Positions 39,716-48,623 of a stretch of 64,000 nucleotides of DNA are shown piece by piece. The DNA is taken from the NCBI GenBank assembly GCA_937888595.1, contig CALARK010000021.1:477920-541919 (forward strand), given 5' to 3'. Under the pieces are notes generated by a model, which worked only from the letters and a program-made list of their open reading frames with translations, was not told where the DNA came from and ran no database searches. Position numbers and translations under genes: made by a program. Numbering within the stretch: position 1 is the stretch's first letter; the number at the start of each line of letters is the position of its first letter. The stretch comes from an uncultured Sterolibacteriaceae bacterium (GTDB taxonomy: Bacteria; Pseudomonadota; Gammaproteobacteria; Burkholderiales; Rhodocyclaceae).

Positions 39716-41830
39716 TCAGCCGGCGAACAGCCGCCGGCCTTCCCTCAGCATCGTCTCGAACTTGTCCGGCGGCACCGGCGGCGAGAACAGGTAGCCCTGG
39801 ATTTCCTGGCAGCCGAGGCTTTTCAGGAAGGCGTACTGCGCCATCGTCTCGACGCCTTCCGCGATGGTCCGGTGACCGAGGCGCTGCGCCATGCTGACGA
39901 TGGCGCCGGCGATCGCCCCGTCGTTGCCGTCGTGCGGGATGCCGCGTACGAAGGACTGGTCGATCTTCAGCGTGTCGATGGGGAAGCGCTTCAGGTAGGC
40001 AAGGCTGGAATAGCCGGTGCCGAAATCGTCCAGCGCGAGCGTGACGCCGAGCGATGCCAGTGAATCCATCATGGCGATCACGTCGTCGCTGCTGTGGGTG
40101 AGCATGCCTTCCGTGATCTCCAGCTCGAGCCATTCCGGGGGCACGTCGTGGCTGGCGAGCATGGCCCGCACGCGCTCGGCCAGGTTGGGCGAAAAATCGC
40201 GGGCGGAGAGGTTGACGGCGACCTTGGTCGGCGGTAGTCCGGCATCGCGCCAGAGGCGGGCCTGCCGTAGCGCCGCATCGAGCACCCAGGCCGAAAGGCG
40301 GACGATCAGGCCGGATTCCTCGGCGATGGGGACGAATTCGGCGGGCGAAACCATGCCGCGTTCGGGATGCCGCCAGCGGACCAGGGCTTCGGCGCCGACG
40401 ATCCGGCCGCTTTCGATATCGACCTTGGGCTGGTAGTGCAGCAGCAGTTCGTGGTTGTCGAGGGCATGCCGCAGCCCCGTCTCGATCTTCATATGATCGA
40501 GCGCGCGCTGGTTCATCTCGTGGCTGTAGAAGGCATAGCCATCCTCGCCGTTCTTCTTGGCGCGGTACATCGCGATGTCTGCCATGCGCAGCAGGGATTC
40601 GGTGTCGAAGCCGTCGCGCGGGTAGACGCTGATGCCGATCGCGGCGCCGATCTTGAATTCGTAGGCCTCGACATGGAAGGGCGGATCGAGCGCGGCCAGC
40701 ACCTTCTGGGCGACCACCGCGGCATGTTCGCGCCGGGTGATGTCGAACAGGGCGACGATGAATTCGTCGCCGCCGAGCCGTGCGACCACGTCCTCGTTGC
40801 GCACCGAGGTGCGCAGGCGCTCGGCGACCTTCTGCAGCAGCTGGTCGCCGATGGCGTGGCCGAGCGTGTCGTTGATCGGCTTGAATCGGTTGAGGTCGAT
40901 GAACAGGATGGCGCCGTGCAGCCGGTTGCGACGCGCCTCGACCAGTGCCTGGTCGATCAGCTTGTAGAGCATCGCGCGGTTCGGCAGCCCGGTCAGGCCG
41001 TCGTAGTAGGCGAGGTAGTGGATGCGCTCCTCGGCCTTCTTGCGCTCGGTGATGTCGGTGAAGATGGAAAAGTAGTTGCTGATCTGCCCGTCGCGGTTGC
41101 GCACCAGGCTGATCGACGCCCAGCCCGGGAATTCCTCGCCGTTCTTGCGCCGCGACCAGACTTCGCCATGCCAGCTGCCATCCTGCTCGACGCGCGTCCA
41201 GATGTCCTCGTAGAACGTGGCCGGATGGCGGTCCGAGCGCAGCAGGGTCTGCGTGCGGCCGATCACTTCGCGCTCCATGTAGCCGGTGATTTCGGTGAAG
41301 GCCGGATTCACGGAGAGGATGCGGCGCTGGGCGTCGGTGATCAGGATGCTTTCTTCGCTGTGCTCGAAAATGCGCGACTGCAGGCGCATCGTCTTTTCGT
41401 TTTCGATCCGCGTGGTGATGTCGGAAAGATAGCCGATCAGCCCGGAGGGTTCGCCCAGCTCGTCGCGCAGCAGCGACAGCTGCAGGCTCGCCCAGAAGAT
41501 CTCGCCGGACTTGCGTCGCCGCCGGACTTCGAGTTCGCGCCCGCCATGCTCGAGAAAGGCATCCTGGAAGCCTTCGCTGTCGTCTTCGGCATCCGGGTCG
41601 GCATAGAGGAACAGGATGTGCTTGCCGATCGCTTCGTCGGCGCTGTAGCCGAACAGATGCTCGGCACTCTTGTTCCAGCCGGTGATGTAGCCGCCCAGAT
41701 CCATGGTGATGACGGATTCGTGGATCTGGTCGAGGATCTGCACTTTCTCGGCCAGCCGGCACGCGCCGGGGATGCCCCGTGCCTGGTCGCACAGGCGCCG
41801 GCCTTCGTTGATCCCGATGGTCGTCATCAT
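39716..41830 (-). CDS. Soluble PAS-PAS-GGDEF-EAL protein
   Basis: 704 residues from ATG at 41830, overlapping the HDOD gene by four bases (ATGATG). Two PAS domains (about 30-145; 150-270), GGDEF intact with RNED inhibitory site (VVARLGGDEF about 385) and EAL intact (EALVRW; DDFGTGYSSLAYLKRFPIDTLKIDQSF). No membrane segment. Both activities are possible; such proteins often act as phosphodiesterases with GTP-stimulated GGDEF. Coupling to the EAL-like/HDOD protein suggests a common pathway. Confidence 0.93.
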   Translation of the reverse strand: MMTTIGINEGRRLCDQARGIPGACRLAEKVQILDQIHESVITMDLGGYITGWNKSAEHLFGYSADEAIGKHILFLYADPDAEDDSEGFQDAFLEHGGRELEVRRRRKSGEIFWASLQLSLLRDELGEPSGLIGYLSDITTRIENEKTMRLQSRIFEHSEESILITDAQRRILSVNPAFTEITGYMEREVIGRTQTLLRSDRHPATFYEDIWTRVEQDGSWHGEVWSRRKNGEEFPGWASISLVRNRDGQISNYFSIFTDITERKKAEERIHYLAYYDGLTGLPNRAMLYKLIDQALVEARRNRLHGAILFIDLNRFKPINDTLGHAIGDQLLQKVAERLRTSVRNEDVVARLGGDEFIVALFDITRREHAAVVAQKVLAALDPPFHVEAYEFKIGAAIGISVYPRDGFDTESLLRMADIAMYRAKKNGEDGYAFYSHEMNQRALDHMKIETGLRHALDNHELLLHYQPKVDIESGRIVGAEALVRWRHPERGMVSPAEFVPIAEESGLIVRLSAWVLDAALRQARLWRDAGLPPTKVAVNLSARDFSPNLAERVRAMLASHDVPPEWLELEITEGMLTHSSDDVIAMMDSLASLGVTLALDDFGTGYSSLAYLKRFPIDTLKIDQSFVRGIPHDGNDGAIAGAIVSMAQRLGHRTIAEGVETMAQYAFLKSLGCQEIQGYLFSPPVPPDKFETMLREGRRLFAG

Positions 41831-42999
41831 GCTTCCTGGCTGACCAGCGCCGCCCAGCCGGCGGCGTGGACGAGGGCGCGGTTCCAGGCGTCCGCCGTGA
41901 TATCGGCCGCCTTCAGCGCGGCGGCGAGCGCCGCCCAATCGCCTTGTTCCCCAGCGGCGACGGCCGCCAGCGTGCGGCCAAGCGGGCCCTCTCCACCGGT
42001 CAGCGCGCTGGCCACCTCGTCGGGCAGGCCGAGCGGGGCGATGATCTGGTCGAGCGGCATGCCGAGCAGGAGATCGAGCAGCGAGAACATGCCGGTCATG
42101 AACGCGTGTTCCTGCGCATCGTGCGACTGGCCGGCCTGCCGGGCCAGGGCTTCCATCAGCCCGGCCCGCAGGGCTGCTCGCGGCAGCAGCGGGCTGGCCG
42201 AGGTGCTGCCCTTGGGCCGCACGTAGAGGAGCAGCTGCAGCCAGCGCTGCAGCTGCCGCCGCCCGATCAGGGCGATCGCCTGGCCGAAGCTGTCTATTTT
42301 CCGCGACGGCGCGAAGGCGACCGAGTTCACCAGCTTGAGCAGGTGGTAGGACAGGTTGGTGTCGCGCCGGATCAGGGCTTCCAGTTCGTCGGCATCGGCA
42401 TCCTGCATGACGAGGGCGAGCAGGCGCAGCAGCAGGCTGCGCGTGGTCGGGTCGCTGCTCGCCTGGATTGGATGCTGGCCGGGCTGATGGCCCGCCAGCC
42501 AGTGAAACTTGCAAAAACCGGGGCAGACGTGCTCCGTGGTGCCGAGCGCGAGATGGGGTCCGGGAAGCTGACGCAACCAGTCGCCGAAACCGGCCGGCAT
42601 GGCATGCCCAGGGCAGGTGACGGCCAGCGAGGCAATGCCTTCGAATAGCGTGGCGCCGGCAGGAGGGAAGCCGGCGGCCATCAGTCCGAAGCCGGCGGAT
42701 TGAAGGCGGGAAAGTCGCTCGTGCATCGCCGCATCGGCTGCCGCGGCGACCGGGACGCACAGGATGACCCGGCCGGGAGGCAGGTCGGCGGCCAGCGCCG
42801 GGTCGATGCGGTCCGGATCGACTGTCGCCACGCAGGGCAGCGTGGCGAGAACGTCGCTGCAGCCGGCGAGCGAGAGCAGTGCCGCCAGGGCATTGCCGTC
42901 GAGCGGCGCGTCGCTCTCCACCAGCAGCGCTACCCACTTGCTGTTGAAGTCTACGGCTGGCCGCAGCGTGATCAGCGGAAGAGGGTCATTGGTGTCCAT
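41827..42999 (-). CDS. HDOD signalling protein of YuxH type
   Basis: 390 residues from ATG at 42999. The N-terminal 190 residues resemble the degenerate EAL half of YuxH-like proteins: strands and helices are recognisable but the catalytic EAL and DDFG residues are missing. The HDOD domain follows (RRDTNLSYHLLKLVNSVAF ... ALIGRRQLQRWLQLLLY ... EHAFMTGMFSLLDLLLGMPLDQI), lacking the HD metal pair as usual. HDOD proteins act as scaffolds in motility and stress signalling. Downstream, the GGDEF-EAL gene starts within its stop. Confidence 0.88.
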   Translation of the reverse strand: MDTNDPLPLITLRPAVDFNSKWVALLVESDAPLDGNALAALLSLAGCSDVLATLPCVATVDPDRIDPALAADLPPGRVILCVPVAAAADAAMHERLSRLQSAGFGLMAAGFPPAGATLFEGIASLAVTCPGHAMPAGFGDWLRQLPGPHLALGTTEHVCPGFCKFHWLAGHQPGQHPIQASSDPTTRSLLLRLLALVMQDADADELEALIRRDTNLSYHLLKLVNSVAFAPSRKIDSFGQAIALIGRRQLQRWLQLLLYVRPKGSTSASPLLPRAALRAGLMEALARQAGQSHDAQEHAFMTGMFSLLDLLLGMPLDQIIAPLGLPDEVASALTGGEGPLGRTLAAVAAGEQGDWAALAAALKAADITADAWNRALVHAAGWAALVSQEA

Positions 43000-43064
43000 G
43001 CTTGAAGGGTCCCATCGCACTTTGGCTTAACGGTAAGTTCAAGCTAAACATTAGGACAAATAAG

Positions 43065-43670
43065 TTATCTATATGTTTTAAATGATAATTCAGTGACGGA
43101 CGCATCAAGCGGAATGTCATGGCGCCCGGGATGGATGCTATCCACCCGACAAAGCTCGAATCCGACGCCTATCGTGTATGGGCGCCGCGTACAGGCAGCC
43201 AGCGTACGGTCGAAATAGCCGCCTCCATAACCGAGGCGGTATCCCGTGGCATCGCAGGCGACCAGCGGGACGAGCAGCACGTCCGGCGCGGGGACAGTGT
43301 GCGTGCCGGGTACGGGAATGCCGAAGGGGTCGGCCTGCATCGGGGCATCCGGCCACCAGCCGCGAAACACCATGGGCGCATCCGCCTGCACCACGGTGGG
43401 CATGCATGCCTGCCAGCCGGCCGCCCGCAGTCGGGTCACCAGGGACCGGCAATCCACTTCGGCGCGGATCGGCCAGCAGAAGCCGATCGACCCTGCCGGT
43501 CGCGCCGCGAGGAACCCGTGCAGCATGTCGTGGATCCGCGCGCTGGCCTGCCGGTGGGTGGCGGGATCGAGCGCCCGCCGGGCGGCGATTTTTTCTCGAC
43601 GCAAGGCCGCGCGTGCCGCGTCGGAATCGATGCCGGAATGAGGGTCGGATTCGGTGGGCTGATCGCTCAT
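43065..43670 (-). CDS. 5-formyltetrahydrofolate cyclo-ligase
   Basis: 201 residues. The enzyme (YgfA/Fau) converts 5-formyl-THF to 5,10-methenyl-THF with ATP. It shows RREKIAARRALDPATHRQAS, the substrate/ATP loop GYRLGYGGGYFDRTLA (about 144-159) and IGVGFELCRVDSIHPGRHDIPLD with the conserved PxxxHDxPLD-like end. The 6S RNA gene often found upstream of this gene is not present in the 30 bases separating it from the divergent slt gene. The intergenic stretch after its stop (43000-43064) is AT-rich and probably holds the promoter for the HDOD gene. Confidence 0.95.
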   Translation of the reverse strand: MSDQPTESDPHSGIDSDAARAALRREKIAARRALDPATHRQASARIHDMLHGFLAARPAGSIGFCWPIRAEVDCRSLVTRLRAAGWQACMPTVVQADAPMVFRGWWPDAPMQADPFGIPVPGTHTVPAPDVLLVPLVACDATGYRLGYGGGYFDRTLAACTRRPYTIGVGFELCRVDSIHPGRHDIPLDASVTELSFKTYR

Positions 43671-43700
43671 GGATACTTGGGATGCCTGTGCTAATCTGAA

Positions 43701-45674
43701 ATGATGATAGCCAAATCGACCGTTCTGCAGTCAGTGCAATGTATCGCAGGCATCTTCCTGCTCGCCCTCATGCCGGTGGCGGTGCAGGCAGGGCAGGATG
43801 AGGATGCGGCCTTTTTGGCGGCGCGGGATGCCTTCGCGCAGGGGGAACGCGGGCGGTTCGAGCGGGCATTTGCCGGCTTGCAGGCGCACCCGCTCCGGCC
43901 GTGGGCGGAGTATTTCCGTTTCAGCCTGCGGCTTGGCGAGGACAAGGATGACGGGATCGCCGAATTCCTCGAGCGCCATGAGGGCAGCTACCTGGCCGAG
44001 AAAATGCGGACAACGTGGCTGAAATGGCTGGTCGGGAAAAAGGACTGGGCCGAGGCGCGCCGCCAGTTCGTCCTGTTGAAGCGTCCGGATGCGGAGTCGA
44101 CCTGCCTCGGCCTCGAAGCGCGGATGCGGTTGGGCGAACCGGAGGCCGTCGACCTGGCCCGCGACATGCTCGGCCGCCCGGCGCCGCTGCCGGAGGCCTG
44201 CCGTGTGCCGATGGAACGGCTGGCGCGCGCCGGTGAGGTGTCGGAGGACGAGCTCTGGCAGCGCATGCGCCGGCAGCTGGCCCAGGGCCGGCTGAAAGAG
44301 GCGCGCATCGTTGCCGGCTGGCTGCCGGCACACGAGGCGCCTGCCTGGCGGAGCGTGGAGTCCGTCGTCGATCATCCGGCCCGCCACCTGGCCAGGTTGC
44401 CGGAGAATTTCGCCGCGCGGCGGTCCGGTCGCGAGCTCGCGATGTTCGCCGTGTTGCGCATGGCGCGCAGCGATGCGCGTGTCGCTGCCGTTCGCTGGGC
44501 GGACATCGAATCACGCTTTGCCACGAATGAGCGCGCATTCGTCTGGGGCCGGCTGGCGCTGCTGGCCGCCTTCGCTCACCAGTCGGAAGCGGGGGCGTGG
44601 TTCGAGCGGGCAGCCGCCCTCGAGGCGAACTTCGACGAGGAGCAGGCCGGCTGGCGCATCCGTGCCGCGCTGCGGCGGGAGGACTGGCCTGCGGTCGCGC
44701 AGGCCGTGGATGCGCTGCCCGAGGCGCTGAAGGCCCTGCCCGAATGGCGCTACTGGCACGGGCGTGCGCTGGCCGCGCAAGGTGCGGCCGATGCCGCCCA
44801 GGCCGACTACCTCGCCATCGCCGGGCAGCCGAACTTCTACGGCATTCTCGCGGCCGAGGCGCTCGGCCGGACCTACCGGCTGCCCTCGCGCGCCGTGGCG
44901 CCGTCGGAGGCCGAGCTGGCCGCCATCGCCGTACATCCCGGCCTGCAGCGCGGACTGGCGCTGATCCAGGCCGACCTGCGCACCGATGGCGTGCGCGAAT
45001 GGTTCTGGTCGCTGGGCGGCATGGACGACCGCCAGCTGCTCGCGGCCGCCGAACTGGCGCGCCGGCACGATGTGATCGACCGCGCCATCAATACCGCGGA
45101 CCGGACCCGGGAGGAGCACGATTTCGTGTTGCGCTACCCGCTGCCTTTCTTCGACGAGGTCGCCCCGCGGGCACGCGAAGTCGGCCTGGACGCCGCCTGG
45201 GTGTATGGGCTGATGCGCCAGGAGAGCCGTTTCATCACGGATGCCCGTTCGAGTGCCGGCGCCCGCGGGTTGATGCAGCTGATGCCTGCGACCGCCCGCT
45301 GGGTGGCCAACAAGATCGGCATGGATCATTACCATCCGCGCAGAATGACGGACATGGATACCAACATCCGCCTCGGCACGAATTACCTGCGCATGGTGCT
45401 CGACGGCCTCGACGATCATCCCGTGCTGGCCTCGGCGGCCTACAACGCCGGCCCGAGCCGGGCGCGGCGCTGGCGAGCCGAGCGGCCGCTCGAGGGTGCG
45501 ATCTACGCGGAAACGATTCCATTCAGCGAAACGCGCGACTATGTGAAGAAAGTCATGGCGAACACCGTCCATTACGCGGCGCTGCTCGACGGACGGACGC
45601 CATCGCTGACCGCCTGGCTGGGGATCATCCGGCCGCGCGGCTTCGGTGACACGACTGCAGAGAGCCTGCCATGA
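43701..45674 (+). CDS. slt: Soluble lytic murein transglycosylase
   Basis: 657 residues with a signal peptide (about 1-30, ending AVQA). The long helical superhelix (about 35-470) is the Slt70 U-domain, then the goose-type lysozyme catalytic domain: catalytic Glu in YGLMRQESRF (about 507), SSAGARGLMQLMPATA, NIRLGTNYLRMVL and ASAAYNAGPSR. It cleaves glycan strands with anhydro-muramyl product in the periplasm. The stop overlaps the start of the epimerase gene (ATGA), first of three coupled genes. Confidence 0.95.
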   Translation: MMIAKSTVLQSVQCIAGIFLLALMPVAVQAGQDEDAAFLAARDAFAQGERGRFERAFAGLQAHPLRPWAEYFRFSLRLGEDKDDGIAEFLERHEGSYLAEKMRTTWLKWLVGKKDWAEARRQFVLLKRPDAESTCLGLEARMRLGEPEAVDLARDMLGRPAPLPEACRVPMERLARAGEVSEDELWQRMRRQLAQGRLKEARIVAGWLPAHEAPAWRSVESVVDHPARHLARLPENFAARRSGRELAMFAVLRMARSDARVAAVRWADIESRFATNERAFVWGRLALLAAFAHQSEAGAWFERAAALEANFDEEQAGWRIRAALRREDWPAVAQAVDALPEALKALPEWRYWHGRALAAQGAADAAQADYLAIAGQPNFYGILAAEALGRTYRLPSRAVAPSEAELAAIAVHPGLQRGLALIQADLRTDGVREWFWSLGGMDDRQLLAAAELARRHDVIDRAINTADRTREEHDFVLRYPLPFFDEVAPRAREVGLDAAWVYGLMRQESRFITDARSSAGARGLMQLMPATARWVANKIGMDHYHPRRMTDMDTNIRLGTNYLRMVLDGLDDHPVLASAAYNAGPSRARRWRAERPLEGAIYAETIPFSETRDYVKKVMANTVHYAALLDGRTPSLTAWLGIIRPRGFGDTTAESLP

Positions 45675-46549
45675 AAAACATCCTGTTGATTGGTGGTACC
45701 GGTTTTGTCGGTGGCGCGCTGGCCCGCCGTCTTGCCGGCGCCGACTTTTTCCTGACCCTGCCGACGCGGCGTCCCGAGCGGGTGCGTCATCTCGCGCTGC
45801 TGCCCACGGCCCGACTGGTCCAGGCCGATGTGCATGACGAAGCCACGCTGCAGCGGCTGATGGCCGGGCAGGATGTCGTCATCAGTCTCGTCGGCATGCT
45901 GCGCGGCGATTTCCAGCGCGGCCATGCCGAGCTGCCGGCGAAAATCGGACGCGCGGCGCAGGCGGCCGGCATCCCGCGCCTGATCCATATTTCCAGCCTC
46001 GGCGCGGCGGCCGATGCACCATCCACCTACCTGACCACGAAGGCGGCCGGCGAGGCGGCCTTGAAGTCGGCCTATCCCGAAGCGACGATTTTCCGTCCCT
46101 CGGTGATCTTCGGCCGTGGCGATTCGTTCCTGACGCTGTTCGCCCGCCTGCTCAAGCTCGCGCCGCTGGTGCCCCTCGCCGGTGCCGATGCCCGCTTCCA
46201 GCCGGTGTGGATCGAAGACGTCGTCTCGGCGGTCGTTGCCAGCCTCGATCATCCCGACAGCAGGGGCCAGACCTATCCGCTGTGCGGTCCGCGCGAATAT
46301 GCGCTGCGCGAACTCGTCGCCTATGCGGGCCGGCTGAGCGGGCATCCGCGCCCGATCGTCGGCCTGCCTTTCCCGCTCGGGATGCTGCAGGCTTTCCTGA
46401 TGGAATTCCTGCCCAACCCGCCGATGACGCGCGACAACGTATGGTCGATGGAGGTCCCGAACGTCTGCCCGGCGGGGTGCACGCTGCCCTTCGGCCTCGT
46501 CGCCACGCCGCTCGAGGCCGTTGCGCCGGACTATCTCGGGACCGGATGA
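45671..46549 (+). CDS. NDUFA9-like NAD(P)-binding epimerase family protein
   Basis: 292 residues. An atypical short-chain dehydrogenase: GGTGFVGGALARRL is the Rossmann loop (7-20), LIHISSLGA and ESTYLTTKAAGE-like STYLTTKAAGE follow, where the active Tyr-x3-Lys is altered. The family includes complex I subunit NDUFA9 and bacterial homologues of unclear function. R1 (45726-45749) encodes RRLAGADF at 19-26, the end of the first helix and the loop to strand 2. Four-base overlaps join it to slt and to cca. Confidence 0.88.
   Translation: MKNILLIGGTGFVGGALARRLAGADFFLTLPTRRPERVRHLALLPTARLVQADVHDEATLQRLMAGQDVVISLVGMLRGDFQRGHAELPAKIGRAAQAAGIPRLIHISSLGAAADAPSTYLTTKAAGEAALKSAYPEATIFRPSVIFGRGDSFLTLFARLLKLAPLVPLAGADARFQPVWIEDVVSAVVASLDHPDSRGQTYPLCGPREYALRELVAYAGRLSGHPRPIVGLPFPLGMLQAFLMEFLPNPPMTRDNVWSMEVPNVCPAGCTLPFGLVATPLEAVAPDYLGTG
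45726..45749 (+). repeat. R1 repeat, copy 14 (2 mismatches, sense in the epimerase gene)
   Basis: Encodes RRLAGADF in the Rossmann fold, the same frame as in the hybrid kinase. Confidence 0.75.
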
Positions 46550-47760
46550 AGATCTACTGCGTCGGCGGTGCGATTCGCGACGAGCTGCTCGGCCGGCCGG
46601 TGCAGGATCGCGACTGGGTCGTGGTCGGCGCGACACCCGACGAGCTGCTCGCCCGCGGCTACAAGCCGGTCGGCCGCGATTTTCCCGTCTTCCTCCATCC
46701 CGACACGCGCGAGGAATATGCGCTGGCGCGCACCGAGCGCAAGAACGGCCGCGGCTACCACGGCTTCACCTTCCACGCCGCGCCGGATGTCACGCTGGAA
46801 GAGGATCTCGCCCGCCGCGACCTGACCGTCAATGCGATGGCACGGGACGAGGCCGGGAGGCTGGTCGATCCCTATGGTGGCCGGGGCGACCTCGAACAGA
46901 AAGTGTTGCGCCACGTGTCGCCGGCCTTCGCCGAAGATCCCGTGCGCATCCTGCGCATCAGCCGCTTCGCCGCGCGTTTTGCCGATTTCACCGTCGCCCC
47001 CGAAACCCTCGCGCTGATGCGTGCCATGGTGGCCGCGGGCGAAGTCGATGCGCTGGTGGCCGAGCGCGTCTGGCAGGAGCTGGCGCGCGGCCTCATGGAG
47101 GCGATGCCCGCGCGCATGTTCGCGGTGTTGCGCGAATGCGGCGCGCTGGCGCGGCTGCTGCCCGAGCTCGACCGGCTCTGGGGCGTACCGCAGCGCGCCG
47201 ACTACCATCCCGAGGTCGACACCGGCGTGCACGTGATGATGGTGGTCGATATGGCGGCCCGGCTCGGGCTGTCGCTGCCGGCGCGCTTCGCGGCGCTGAC
47301 GCACGATCTCGGCAAGGGCACGACCCCGGCGCACGTCCTGCCGCGCCATATCGGCCATGAACAGCGCAGTGCCGAACTGCTCGGGCCGCTCTGCGAACGC
47401 CTGCGCGTGCCGGCCGATTGCCGCGATGTCGCCCGGCTGGTGGCGCGCTACCACGGCGACATCTACAAGGTCGCCGAACTGCGTCCCGACACGCGGGTGA
47501 AAATTCTCGAACGCTGCGATGCCCTGCGCCGCCCCGAACGCTTTACGGAAATCCTCGGCGCCTGCGAAGCCGACTATCGCGGGCGGCTCGGCTATGCGGA
47601 GAAAAGCTATCCCGCCGGAGATCTGTGGCGGCAGACGCTGGCCGCGGTGCAGGCCGTCGATGCCGGTGCCATCGCCCGTGCCTGCGACGATCCGGCGCAG
47701 ATACCGGCGCGCGTGCACGCGGCGCGCGTCGCGGCCGCCGCGGTGGTGCCGGCATGCTGA
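46546..47760 (+). CDS. cca: CCA tRNA nucleotidyltransferase with HD domain
   Basis: 404 residues from ATG at 46546, overlapping the epimerase stop. It builds or repairs the CCA end of tRNA. It has the class II head GGAIRDELLGRPVQDRDWVVVG with catalytic RDW, the RRDLTVNAMA motif (residues about 90-99), DPYGG, and RFAARFADF. The C-terminal HD domain (THDLGKG, HIGHEQRS; about 255-280) gives the phosphodiesterase/phosphatase activity of multifunctional Cca. Confidence 0.96.
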   Translation: MKIYCVGGAIRDELLGRPVQDRDWVVVGATPDELLARGYKPVGRDFPVFLHPDTREEYALARTERKNGRGYHGFTFHAAPDVTLEEDLARRDLTVNAMARDEAGRLVDPYGGRGDLEQKVLRHVSPAFAEDPVRILRISRFAARFADFTVAPETLALMRAMVAAGEVDALVAERVWQELARGLMEAMPARMFAVLRECGALARLLPELDRLWGVPQRADYHPEVDTGVHVMMVVDMAARLGLSLPARFAALTHDLGKGTTPAHVLPRHIGHEQRSAELLGPLCERLRVPADCRDVARLVARYHGDIYKVAELRPDTRVKILERCDALRRPERFTEILGACEADYRGRLGYAEKSYPAGDLWRQTLAAVQAVDAGAIARACDDPAQIPARVHAARVAAAAVVPAC

Positions 47761-48623
47761 CCGAACACCAGAAACACTGGGGCGTCGACCAGTGGGCGGC
47801 CTACCTGACCAACCAGGTCGTTCCCTGCATGCCGCGCAGCAAGCTGATGCTGCGCGCGCTCGAGGAAACGCAGGGCGAGAATCTGGCCGCCGCCGATCTG
47901 ACCGCGCTGGTGATCGGCGACCCCTTCCTGTGCCTGCGCCTGCTGCGCGAGGCGGAAAACCGCCGCACGCAGCGGCTCGGCCACGACACGACGACGGCGC
48001 TCGGCGCGGTGATGCAGCTCGGCGTCAAGGTGTTCCGCAACCTGCTGCTCGGCAGCCCGGAGACGAAGGACGAAAACCTCGGCCTGCAGGCCTGTTCGGC
48101 GCGGGCGATCCTCGCCAGCCAGATCGCGCAGATGTGGGGCAAGGCCCGTGCCGACATCGCGCCGGAGGAAGTGGCGATGGCGGCATTGCTCGCCGAGATC
48201 GGCGAACTGCTGCTGTGGCACTTCGCGCCGGAACTGCCGCAGGCGGCGGCGGATGCGCTCGCCGGCGGGCGCGCCGCGCGTTCCGCCGAGGCACAGCAAC
48301 TCGCCTGCGGTTTCCGCTTCCGCGACCTGTCGCTCAAATGCGCGACGGTATGGGGGCTGCCGGTGCTGCTGATCCAGTTGATCCGCGGCGCCGACAATGT
48401 GCGCGCCAATCTGTGCAAGCTCTATCTCGACACGGCGCGCCATCTGGCGACCGGTGCCGACAACCCGGCGCTGCCCGACGACCTGGCGCAGGCGAAGCGC
48501 CTGATTCCGCAGGCCAGCCTCGAATGGTTCGCGGCGCACATGAACGGCCTGAACGAGCAGCGGCAGGCGGAAGTGATCGAAGCCGCACAGTGGATTCTCG
48601 ATCAAGAGCAGCGCGAGTTCTAA
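47754..48623 (+). CDS. HDOD domain protein
   Basis: 289 residues from ATG at 47754, overlapping cca by seven bases. A stand-alone HDOD domain: LVIGDPFLCLRLLREAENR, GAVMQLGVKVFRNLLL, EEVAMAALLAEIGELLLWHFAPELPQ, where metal-binding HD residues are missing as in the family, then helices to the end. No output domain. Second HDOD protein in 6 kb. A scaffold or regulatory role is inferred. Confidence 0.88.
   Translation: MLTEHQKHWGVDQWAAYLTNQVVPCMPRSKLMLRALEETQGENLAAADLTALVIGDPFLCLRLLREAENRRTQRLGHDTTTALGAVMQLGVKVFRNLLLGSPETKDENLGLQACSARAILASQIAQMWGKARADIAPEEVAMAALLAEIGELLLWHFAPELPQAAADALAGGRAARSAEAQQLACGFRFRDLSLKCATVWGLPVLLIQLIRGADNVRANLCKLYLDTARHLATGADNPALPDDLAQAKRLIPQASLEWFAAHMNGLNEQRQAEVIEAAQWILDQEQREF

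Noticed and set aside
43671..43700. 6S RNA gene beside the 5-formyl-THF cyclo-ligase
   Set aside because: Only 30 bases separate the divergent genes; no room for ssrS.
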